DNA from: Bryopsis sp. KO-2023
Lineage: Eukaryota > Chlorophyta > Ulvophyceae > Bryopsidales > Bryopsidaceae
DNA length: 64,000 nucleotides
Direction of reading: 5' to 3'
Assembly: GCA_030272585.1 (NCBI GenBank)
Contig: BSYQ01000012.1
Coordinates: forward strand, 2,852,001 to 2,916,000
In this document: positions 54,826 to 64,000 of the stretch, in pieces
How positions within the stretch are numbered: the first letter of the stretch is position 1
How the letters are laid out: every line of letters starts with the position of its first letter
The notes under the pieces: generated by a model
The model's database searches: none
What the model was told of the DNA's origin: nothing
The model's input: only the letters and a program-made list of their open reading frames with translations
Translations under genes and position numbers: made by a program

Positions 54826-56401
54826 TCAAAACAACAGAAAAACAGCACCTAATCCAAAAACGAAGGATGCAAAACTAGCAGCCCATGCCAGGCTAATTCT
54901 GCACCCATGGTTGTCTCTCTGAAAAGCATTTTGTTCTTCTAGACGAAGTGGTGTGTCTGATATGGGGACGTTCTCCGTGAAACATAGCAGTTTGGTTTCG
55001 GGGAATGGCGAACAGCAGATGTTGAATTGGCAAGTGTAGGTTTGATTTGTCGGGAGGTTGACCTGGTTTCCAGTGAAATTCAGAGAAACGTGAAATTTTC
55101 CCAGTTCACCCTCTGAGCATTCCACCCACATATTTTGTTGCACCACTTCAGGGATCGTGACGAAACACACTGTCGCACACACAAAAAAATCCCTCAACGA
55201 ATGAACTACAGTTTGTACCAGTTTTTACGAATATTTTCCTCTTTTGCCCCTTTCGTATTGGCATTGGTAAACGCACAGAGGCCTAGCATTGACCTAGCTT
55301 TCTCAAACAGTCGTCTTATGCTGGAACTTTTCAGGAGGGATATTTTTGTTTTCTCTCTCTGGTTTTCAAAAGGAGGAATGTTTTTTCTTCTTCTTTAACA
55401 AATCTCAGACGTAAAACTGAGACAAGCAGATATTTGCTCCAAGCCAGAAACGCCTTTCGTTCACTTCAGCATAAACAATACTCAAATGAGCTCTATGATT
55501 TTCTCTTCTGTTGAAACCCTATTTTCATTTGATGTTGAAAACTGACCGGATGCAATCTTGGGTGATGGTTCCAGCCACAGTGCATCCTCAGGGGGAATAC
55601 CACAAGAAGCTTCCAGGGTTGGGTTTGCATCAGCTATATTGACTCCGAGAGTCTCAAGCAAACAGTTGCTGGGTCCAGGGACCAAATCAGTAACACACTC
55701 CGAACCTCTGCAGCCCCTACAGATTCAAAAAAAAAAAAGAAAAACTTTCTTTTGAATATTCAATCATACAAATCTCGTATTTTTGATTGGCGATAAAATT
55801 GCACCGATGCAGTGATGTGATCTGAGGATCCTTTTTTTTAATAGAAAATGGCTAATATTATTATATGTGGTGTGCGTAATGACTGGATGGCCTGAACCGC
55901 GATTGGATGTAGGATCGTTTTGAAAAAATACGGTTTGAATTGTGAGGCAAAAAAAAGTTACCTTCCTATGAAGAACGGGGTGTGCAGGTCAACCCCCATG
56001 CATTGAGACATTCGTTTCGTCCCCTCGCACCACAGGGCAGCCAGCGGCCTCATGGTCATTGGAATCCCATCGGAGCATTGCGATTTCCTTTTCAAAATGA
56101 GCTGAGCTCCCTCAGGCAGCACAAAATCGGAGAACTCATCCTGGGTTTCAGTTTTCCCCAGCAAATTTCGGCGAGGCTCGAAATCAACTCGGATGGATAA
56201 TGGGATGGGTTCTGCCCATTGGGGGGTTTGAAAAAGAATCAATGAGAATAACAGCAGACCTGCAAAAACAGGAAAAGCTCCATCAATGGTTTAAACCGAT
56301 AGATCTGCTGGGAGGGGTGCTGTAAAAAGACATCAATACGCTTTTTGGGGGCCCTTTCCCTGAGAAATTGTTGCCTTAGCCAGACAGGCAACCATCATCA
56401 T
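54826..56401 (-). CDS. Family S member B: secreted Cys-rich protein with hydrophobic tail
   Basis: Firm exons are 56259-55962, 55716-55547 and 55169-54826. They match member A exon for exon with the same intron phases (2, then 1). Module 1 ends CMGVDLHTPFFIGR; module 2 reads GCRGSECVTDLVPGPSNC...GVNI...ASCG...W; module 3 has WVECSEGELG, YTCQFNICC and LLCF. The C-terminus ends in a hydrophobic segment (ISLAWAASFASFVFGLGAVF), compatible with GPI attachment or a membrane anchor. The signal peptide is split: its hydrophobic core (LLLFSLILFQTP) starts the 56259 exon. A tiny first exon at 56401-56386 (MMMVA plus one base) fits in phase but has a weak donor. N-glycosylation sites occur in module 3 (NFTG, NQTY). 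Confidence 0.82.
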
Positions 56402-58265
56402 ACCGCCGCCGGCAGCGGTCCAACGTGATGGGTAAACTCAGGGGGGAAATTTTAGTGAAGTCTTTTGGAAAACAGGTGTCCAAGAAAGGTGGGTAAATAT
56501 CTACAGATGTTCCCGCAGGATTTACCCTGTGGTGCGGAACGGCGCATGTCTGTCCCTGGAGTGATGAGGAACGTCGGGGTAAACAAAAAGGGTGCTCTCA
56601 GTTTTTGTGGCGTGCTGTCTTGTTTCAAAATTTTAGTTGATGGGACTCGAACAAACACTGCATCATTTGACAACTATTCGGTAAAATCTCCAGAGTTTGG
56701 GGTTTTTTTTTCTGGATTTCCTTTTTTTGAGGGGGTGGGGAGGGTGTTCAAAGAGAAAAGAAGAAATGTGCTCAGGCAGTGCTTCGATGTCTGACATTTT
56801 AGAGTGAGAAAATGAATAAAAAGGAAAACACAATGCAATAGATGAAGGTATTGTATATTTGAGAATAGAATCAAACGAAAAAAGCAACAAATGCCCATGT
56901 GCATGATGTCCGTTACACGCAAAAACCAAACCAACATCGGTAAAGAAATACTTCAATTTCTTTCTTCATTTTTTTGTCTTCATTTTTTTTTGTTTCTCTC
57001 TCCATTTTTTCGCTTGCACATATAAATCCATCATTCTCGCCAATAGCGTTCCCCTCTTTGTTTTTGCAGCCCCAACTCAAAAGTGTTGATGACCTATGAA
57101 AAAAAAATATTTTTTTCGTTTTTTTTTCCCCTGTTTTTAGGAATATGTCTTGCACCCAACCTCTTAATTCTCCCATGGCCCTTTGTTTGTTTGTTTCTTT
57201 ATTCAATTTTTTTCTTTATTGATAATGATTTCCTTCGAAGGAATTCCCAACACAACGCTCCGAAGGCCAAAAAAAAAAAAAAAAAGAGGAAGAGAAAAAA
57301 ACCCTGCTTGCTAAAAAAAAAGAAACTAAAAAATAAAAAAAAGTTGAAGCGAATAATATAAGAAAAAGACAACAAGAAAATGATGTAGGAAAACACAGAA
57401 GCAAAACGAAGGTAAAAAAAACCCCAATGGAGTAGTGAAAGAAAAACCAAGAAAAAAAGGGGTTGAAAAAAAAAATGGATGATGGGTCAGAAATATGACT
57501 AATGTGAAAACATGTTTTTGGTTTTTTTTTCGTTTTCCGATTTCCCCCTCCAATCCAAAACAAAAACAAAAAAACGACCGTGACATTTTCCAAATAACTC
57601 CCCTTCCCTCTTTTCATTTGAAATTGTGTAGGTGTGTTATATATATATGTGTGTGTGTGTCATTTTTACGACATATTTTTATATATAATTTTTTCATTTC
57701 CCCTTTCCCCCCTGAATTTTGAACCATCCATTCTGGACATGACACTCGCGATAATGATGAAAAAAAAAAGCCCACTGATGATATGTCAGACACGTCTTTC
57801 GTATTTTTTTTTATACAACCCTCGTTTTCATTTTTTTTTTTCCTCCTCTTTCTCACTTTTTTTTCTTTTTTTTTTTGATGCCCATCCTAGAAAACTGACA
57901 TCGTACCCAAAACGGTACATAACAAAAAGTTCATAATTACTCAATCTCCTTTGTTTTTTCTTTTTCTCCTCGACATTTTTGCTTTTCTTTCCCTTTTCCC
58001 TTTACCCACTTCATTTATAATATTCTTTTCCCATTTCGATTTTCAAAAAATGGAAAGGGGGGGGGGGGGGTAAAAAAAGAAGCTGATGTCCATGGGATGC
58101 TTTGATTTTCCCAGGCAAAATATTTCTGAACAGGGGAAAACTAGGAAGGATCCCTCCTTAATTGCAATGTACATTGATACATATACATACATCATATATA
58201 TCCTCCCTGTCTTTTTTCCCCCTGTCTGATTCCACCCCCTTCGTTTCTTTTTTCACAACACCCCA
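56402..58265. other. Low-complexity intergenic region
   Basis: No supported gene. From about 56940 to 58240 it is dominated by T/C tracts on the + strand, with A runs near 57270-57480, a (TA)n(TG)n microsatellite at about 57638-57660 and a G13 run near 58058. It is the 3' flank of minus-strand member C. Confidence 0.55.
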
Positions 58266-59454
58266 TCACCAAACCACCCAAAACAAACACACCACAGCAT
58301 GCACGACCAGCAGCCGCCAGAGCCCAAATCCCCCATCAACCCCATAGCTCCTTTTCCCGTCATCTCCCCCTTCGTTGATCGTACCATCCACATTCTTTTC
58401 CAGCAATTCCTCCATATCACGCTCCTCCTCAGCGGGAGTCCCCACCCCCTCCACATAACACAGCATCGTCGAGTGAAACCTCCGGGGCTTCCCATGCAAA
58501 CACATCGGAATGACCTTGCAAGCGTACCGTTCATTCTTCGGCATCGACCTCGATTTTTTATCGAACGTGAGCTTGTATTGCAACCTGGGTCTGCCATCGA
58601 CACATTTAGCCCATGTGTCTGACCTGACTCCTGGCGGGGTGACCACTGAGCAAGTGTTTGAGGCTGGGTTGATGGCTGGTGACAGCCAGCTTTCATCCGA
58701 AGGATCCAACCCACAGGTGGCTTCCCGGCTCCGATTCTTGGTATCGATGTGAACGCCGTAGTTGCCCAGTATGCATTCGGTTTCCCATGGAGAGTTTTCT
58801 GCTGTGCAGGTCTGACCTTTACAATCCCTAGAGAATCAAGGAAATTAAAGTTAAAAAAAAAATGAAATTAAAATTAAGTAATAGGAAAAACAAAAACAAA
58901 AAACATGAAATATAGAATGAAAAGGGGAAAAAAAAATTGATAGGAAACAGGAGACAATCATCGATATCCATTTCCAGAAAAATTGAAAACAATAATGTAA
59001 GGAGGTTCAGGATAGATATCTTACAATAATAAATTTCTTTATAGTGTTGATGATGATGATGGCTCAAAATAATGCTAAAATAAAAATAGGTCGAAAAATG
59101 ACGTCAGCATTCCGACAGAAAAGCTGCATTTTTCCGCAGCACTGACCTGGCAACCCAAAAGGGCTCGGTGTCGGTGTAATTCAGACAACCCCTGGCGCGC
59201 AATACGAACCCACACAGCAAGCCATTGTTGGCTTGCTCCCCCACAGGCAGGGGCTCTGGACAGTCAGTCCCCGCCTGAATCAAGATCTCGGAGTTTTTAG
59301 GAGCGTTGAAGTACGATAGCTGCTTCTCGTCGAAGACTGCATTTCTGCCCAACAAAACTCGGCCCTGGTCGACATCCTTCTCCGACAGCGCTGCGGAGAA
59401 CCCGACGTCGATAACAATCAATAGGAACAGCGCGCGAAGCACAGGCGACTCCAT
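58266..59454 (-). CDS. Family S member C: secreted Cys-rich protein with hydrophobic tail (2 exons, 289 aa)
   Basis: Exons 59454-59147 and 58827-58266 keep frame. The ATG at 59454 (MESPVLRALFLLIVIDVGFS) starts a clear signal peptide; an upstream in-frame start would bury it. Module 1: FNAPKNSEILIQAGTDCPEP...CLNYTDTEPFWVAR. Module 2: DCKGQTC...ECILGNYGVHI...ATCGLDPSDESW. Module 3: TWAKCVDG...YACKVIPMC...MLCYVEG. An acidic linker (EEERDMEELLEKN) and a hydrophobic end (WRLLVVHAVVCLFWVVW) follow. Modules 2 and 3 share one exon here, whereas A and B have an intron between them. It is the most divergent of the three. Confidence 0.85.
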
Positions 59455-61325
59455 CTTGTTGATGTCTTTTTTCGCGCCTAAGAAATTTGCTGTCGGAGTG
59501 AATTGGTCCCCGACTGAAAACAAAATTCTCCCGAAGCCCCTGCCCCCCCGTAGGCGTGCTTTCTTTTTCGCGTTTTCGCGCTTTGGTTGAATGTTATTGC
59601 TCCCAACACGTTGGTCGTATCATCCCCTTGGGAAATATTGCGTAAGACGGCAAGAAAAAACTCAATCGCTGTTGACGAAATCCGATGCCGCCGAGAACGA
59701 TGTACAATGTACAATGTTGTGCCTTCACGCTTTCAAATCAATCGCCCAGGGATGGCCAGAGTGAAAGAAACAAAAATCTTTTTACGAAAAATGTACTTTC
59801 GAGCTGGTTTCCCTTTGAAATGTACACAAACCCAATCAGGAAAAAGATTTTTCCGTCCAAAGGTCAAAATTTCGAGCCGGTGTTCCGAGTTAGAATTGAA
59901 CGATCTCAACCCGATTGAGTGATGGGCTTGGGACAGATGTACGACCGACCAGGAATATAGGCGTTCTGTGTAGTAAAAACAGTACGTGCCCAGCCACGGT
60001 TTTCGTTGACTCGAAAGGATATATATTGGGAGGTATCACCCAGCGATTTTACTAGCAGAATGATTTTGTGTGTTTGTACCAGTTTTCCCGAGGTGTCAAC
60101 TATTGGGCCAAAACACTTTCGTCTTTTTTCCTTCTCGATTCTCTTGGGAAACTCCTAATTATTGGCGGCTGACTGACCGTGGAAAGGTGGTGTGCGTGGC
60201 ATCCACCTATTTTTGTTTCCAGAAAGTTTCACCTGATTGCCTTCATGTTCTTGGTAGCAAGGATATATATCCTATACATGTCCTATATAATCTTCTTCTT
60301 CTCGGTTGTATCCAGGTCTTTCTGTAAGCTTCGGTGTGCTGTTTGTTGTATGGCCGAAGTAACAGTTTCCAAAACGTTTCACCTGATTGACTTCATGTGA
60401 AATTTGAGACCACAGGAATTGGAGAGAAGGGGTTTCAATGCACTGCCAAGTAGATTTTTTTCACGTTCAGTCAAGACATTGGCAAATTCGCCTGGTTCCT
60501 GACAACGTGTTTTTGGTGATCTTCAGCCACTTGGAGTAAAGAACTGTGAGGTCTGCCTGACGAATCGTCTGTGATGATAGAAGTTCAACTCCAATAATTG
60601 CACCAAGGCAAAAAGAGCCCACCATCGGCCGCTGTATTCTTCTTCAATTTCGACGGTCCACAAGTGGCCCAAAATTTGGGTATTTTATCTTGTTGATTTA
60701 TCTCTGTTGGTTGTGAGTTTTCTTGGAGGTGGCCCAAGACCTGCAGGTGGATATGACCCTTTCGTGGCCCAAAAAGTATCAAATGAGAAAACGTTTTGGC
60801 CCTTTTGTGGCCCCGAAAAATGCTGGGCAAATTTTCTGAGGGCCACAATGAGCTACAAAGAAACACACTGCCCATCACCCCAAATAATCCAGCAGAAATA
60901 CAAATGTAATCACCATGTAAAGAACCCACCCAAAAAGCTTTCCTGAATTTTGTTTTTTTGTTTGAATTCCAACGAAAAATGAACACCACCAAAAGCAACT
61001 TGACCACAAGAAAACAAAAGAAGCAAAAAAACAAAATCGTGGCAAAGGGATTGCCCACGCTCGTACATTGAGAGTAAGTTTTCGCTCTCACAATTGGCCA
61101 AAAAATTTCCTGGGCGCTGCCTCTCAAACGCTTGATTTGGCTCGACCACAGATCTCATTTTTTTTACTCGTAAGATCTGAAGCCTCTTGGGTATAGAAGT
61201 GTCACCAGCTCAATCAAAAGAGCCGAACCCTCTCTCCTCGTTGCATTCCTTCTCTTTCTCGTTTTACCGCCTTCATCTTGAAATCGCGCGTGTTCCTCCC
61301 CACCCCGTGGTTTACATCAACAAGC
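59455..61325. other. Intergenic region including the CP29 upstream region
   Basis: No supported gene. It holds the upstream regions of member C (about 59455-59700) and of CP29 (just before 61326). Two 34-bp near-identical direct repeats lie at 60215-60248 and 60365-60398 (GTTTCCA.AA.GTTTCACC core). Confidence 0.5.
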
Positions 61326-62478
61326 ATGTCCTCCACCCTCCAGTTCGGCATTACCAATGGCTCCCGGGTGTTCATGGCAAAAAAGAGCACTAGCAAAGTC
61401 GCCAAGAAGCCGAGCGGAACCAGCAAGCCTTCTGGCGGCGCGAAATCTTCTGACACCTTGTGGATGCCTGGTCTCACCCGCCCATCCTGGCTGGACGGCT
61501 CCATGGTCGGCGACAGGGGTTTCGATCCCCTCGGTCTCTCCAGGCCCGTTGAATTCCTCCAGTTCGATCTTGACGAGAACGACCAGAACGAGGCCGTGAA
61601 CAAGAAGGGGGGCATCGCTGGGGCTTTCTCCACGACTGCGGATCAAGTTTCCACCGAGAGACTCCAGCCGTACTCGGAGGTTTTCGGCATCCAGAGGTTC
61701 CGTGAGTGCGAGCTCATCCACGGCAGGTGGTGCATGTTGGCGACTGCTGGCTGCTTGGTGCAAGAGCTCGTCACTGGAGTCCCATGGTGAGCCCAATTCG
61801 AGAAATCTTACGTTACGAGGGCGTCCTTGAGATCTTCAACAACGAAATGTGACACGGCCGACTACCGGCAATTCTTGTACTGCTACAAAAGCCCAACAAC
61901 TGGCTCCAAACATCCCATTGGATGTTTTGCACAGCAATCCCCCAACAAGTCTGAATTCTGGTTGAGGAAACTTTTTGATATTTTTTGGGGGCGTTACGTA
62001 ACGCAGGCAAAAGGCAGGAGAGGTCATTCTCCAGGATGGCGGCAGCTACTTTGGACTCGGTCTCCCATTTTCTGTCACCCAGTTGGTGTGGATCGAGGTG
62101 CTGTTGGTCGGCGGCGCCGAGCTCTACAGAAACTCGGAATTGGACACCACCAAACGTTGCTACCCTGGTGGCTTGTTCGATCCCCTCAACTTCGGCTCTG
62201 GTGACCCCGCCAAGGTCGAAAGGCTCAAGGAGGCAGAGGTCAAGCATGGTCGCTTGGCTATGATTGCTTTCCTGGGTACGTGATCCGTTGCATGGTGATA
62301 TGCAAGGTTGGATAATCGTTTCCCGAACCAAATTTTGAACATGTCCCTGATGATGTCTGAGTCAGACTCAGTGCCCAATGATAATTTTTATTCATTTTTC
62401 TGGACAGGCTTCAGCGCCCAAGCCTTGGCCACTGGTGAGGGCATTTTCGGCTCGCTCTCGAGGGCTGTCACCTTGTAA
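61326..62478 (+). CDS. CP29 minor light-harvesting chlorophyll a/b protein (3 exons, 266 aa)
   Basis: Exons 61326-61786, 62007-62275 and 62408-62478 keep frame. CP29 binds chlorophylls a and b and xanthophylls and links the photosystem II core to the LHCII antenna in the thylakoid. Seen: the N-terminal Lys/Ser/Thr-rich plastid-directing region ([20 protein letters not shown]); [20 protein letters not shown]; helix B with the chlorophyll-binding ECELIHGRW; helix [33 protein letters not shown]; and helix A with [20 protein letters not shown]. It is close to green-algal CP29 in order and length. The ATG at 61326 is the first in frame with this region. No hydrophobic signal peptide precedes it, so targeting is to a primary (two-membrane) plastid. 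Confidence 0.95.
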
Positions 62479-63250
62479 TTCTACATTCTTGGCATGCTAT
62501 TGGTTTTTTGTGGGAAGTTGTTGCTTTCTGGAGAGGATCCATAGACCAATTTTATAGTAGCTTTTATTAAGGATGGCAAATTTAGTGCTGTCTTGTTAGG
62601 GATAATTGAGAATTTTGAGCATCAGGGATCGTTGGTTGTCGATGATGTATTTTGGGATTGTTGTTATTGGAGACTGAAGGCAGGGCCATTGAGAAGACAA
62701 ACATGTAAGATTTTTGGAGAGAACGGAAAACCATTTTTTGGTTTGTACTGTTAGTAGGAAGAGGCGGAATCGGAAAACCATTTTTTGTTCCTACTGCTGG
62801 TAGGAAGAGGCGCAATCGGGATTGAGATGTGTGTTTCTTCTCTTCATTCAAACAAACAACAGAATGCCAATGATCCATATTACCAGTCACACTTTTGTTA
62901 CACTTGGTACCTGAACCGGGTGTGTTGAAACAAAGGACAACAAAAAATATACTGGAGTAAAAAAACCAACAAAAATCTGTATCTTTTCAAACAACGACAC
63001 GTCGGATGACGTGGCTACTGGATAACGTACGGATTGGTACCATCTCTCCATCTTCTTGGCATGACGCTTGGTGATTTATTAGACTTAGCCAATTTCCAAG
63101 GGGTGCTGGCACAAGTCGAAAGAAAGAAAGAAAGAAAGAAAGAGTGGAAAGGAACCCCACCAAACATGCTCCCATCGTTTTCGACACTTTTTGTGTTGAG
63201 TCGCATCGCTGACGAATCTCACGAAACATGTAAGCGTTACGAATAGAAAA
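62479..63250. other. Intergenic region with a tandem duplication
   Basis: No gene is seen. A 47-bp unit is repeated in tandem at 62725-62771 and 62772-62818 (GGAAAACCATTTTTTG ... TAGGAAGAGGCG). A (GAAA)n microsatellite is at about 63120-63141. Confidence 0.55.
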
Positions 63251-63332
63251 CGCTCAGAGCAGGGTTCGAACCTGCGCGTGCTAAGCACAATGGATTTCAA
63301 GTCCATCCCCTTAACCACTCGGGCATCTGAGC
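63251..63332 (-). tRNA. tRNA-Ser (UGA)
   Basis: An 82-nt class II tRNA on the minus strand. The 5' acceptor GCTCAGA (63332-63326) pairs fully with TCTGAGC at the 3' end. The D arm carries CCCGAGTGGTTAAGGGG. The anticodon stem-loop TGGACTTGAAATCCA has anticodon TGA. A long variable arm (TGTGCTTAGCACG) is followed by a perfect T arm GCAGG-TTCGAAC-CCTGC. TTTT occurs a few bases downstream as a pol III terminator. No intron; CCA is not encoded. Confidence 0.95.
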
Positions 63333-63782
63333 TCCTGATGAACATCAAGGTTCACTTGTTTATATAGTGCAAAAAACTAGTAAACATTCCCCAAATTTTT
63401 CTCGTCTTTTGTGTGTTGGGAAAAAGCAAATTTCTCAGCCTCATCTACATGTATGCATGAGAGGGGATCTCTATTGAGGGTTGAATTTTTTTTGCCCCCC
63501 ATACCCAATGGTTTGAAATCGAGTTTGCTTCTCAGGCAACATTATAATGATCAATCATTAATCGAGTTTTTCAGTGAGAGGTTGTGCCACACACCAGCAG
63601 GATGACCTTCGCACCCCTTCCCGAGGCATTATGATATGACCACCCCTCGTTTCTCGCGCGCGTCAATGCACAACGTAAAGACCCTGGGGCGGCCCCCTTC
63701 TGCATAAAACTGCAGTACTGTGCCGGGTTGGCCGACTTCTAACCAACAAACTTTTTCGCGTGTTAACCCGTAAGCACTTACG
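63333..63782. other. Intergenic region
   Basis: Upstream flank of the tRNA and of the partial gene at 63783. No gene is seen. Confidence 0.5.
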
Positions 63783-64000
63783 ATGTCTTCTTCTCGATTC
63801 GCCATGCTCGTTCTTTTCGGACTGATCGCGGCCTGCAGCGATGCTGCGACCATGCGTGGTATGAGTGCAGTGAACCCTTTCCCGCCCTCCTCCACATGCC
63901 AGTGATGAGGGGGCCGCTGTCCTTTGCCAACACCCGACACTGATTTCACTCTACGGACCCCGATCCATGTGCTCGTTTCGTGCAGGAGGCGCAATCAGGA
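63783..64000 (+). CDS. Start of a secreted protein gene, cut by the window edge
   Basis: Exon 1 (63783-63858) encodes a signal peptide, MSSSRFAMLVLFGLIAACSD, followed by AATMRG. The intron 63859-63985 starts GTATGAGT and ends TTTCGTGCAG. Exon 2 begins at 63986 with GGA-GGC-GCA-ATC in frame and runs off the window. The layout (signal peptide alone in exon 1, a phase-1 intron directly after it, exon 2 starting Gly-x-Ala-Ile) matches the alanine-rich secreted gene at 47775, so it is probably a relative. Only about 30 residues can be read. Confidence 0.6.

Noticed and set aside
60585-61127. 180-aa minus-strand ORF with hydrophobic stretches
   Set aside because: Composition matches the AT-rich non-coding flank, no splice or domain support, and it lies in the CP29 upstream region.
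1-64000. Chlorarachniophyte or other secondary green plastid host
   Set aside because: CP29 and the amylase lack the signal peptide needed for a plastid inside the secretory system. Not excluded fully, because start sites were chosen from sequence only.

Overview
The window is nuclear DNA from a photosynthetic eukaryote, most likely a flagellated green alga (Viridiplantae). The evidence is a CP29 (LHCB4) chlorophyll a/b antenna gene with no secretory signal in front of its plastid-targeting region (so a primary green plastid), an AMY3-type alpha-amylase, a plant-style ARIADNE RBR ubiquitin ligase ending in a RanBP2 zinc finger, and a CSPP1-like centrosome/axoneme coiled-coil protein. Most genes are interrupted by GT-AG introns with T-rich acceptors, plus one clear GC-AG intron. 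Intergenic DNA is full of homopolymer runs. I cannot name the species; an early-branching streptophyte or a prasinophyte-grade alga would fit.

Layout. 1-16.5 kb: a ten-exon PH-domain protein kinase (-) with a pogo/Tigger-like MITE in its last intron, a four-pass membrane protein (-), an intronless U1A/U2B''-type spliceosomal RRM protein (+), 3.5 kb of low-complexity DNA, and the amylase (-). 17.06-31.67 kb: a nest of two retroelements. A two-ORF LINE with a restriction-like endonuclease lies on the minus strand. A very young, apparently whole Ty3/gypsy chromovirus with identical 307-bp LTRs sits in the last codons of LINE ORF2. 32.4-44.1 kb: the CSPP1-like gene (-) and the 15-exon ARIADNE gene (-). 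45.4-64 kb: a secretome-rich stretch with three members of an unrecognised family of secreted, cysteine-rich proteins with hydrophobic tails (one +, two -), an alanine-rich secreted protein and, at the right edge, the first exons of a probable relative of it. This stretch also holds a possible tail-anchored protein gene, a GC-rich structured locus that may be a non-coding RNA, CP29 and a tRNA-Ser(UGA).

Functionally the host genes cover light harvesting, starch breakdown, splicing, ubiquitination, phosphoinositide/kinase signalling and the cytoskeleton. The most novel material is the surface-protein family at 45-59 kb, the alanine-rich pair, the LTR carrying tRNA-like pol III boxes, the extra ORF of the chromovirus, and the structured locus near 50.1 kb. 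Exon models were built by hand from frame, splice dinucleotides and phase. Models called 'complete' keep reading frame through every junction.
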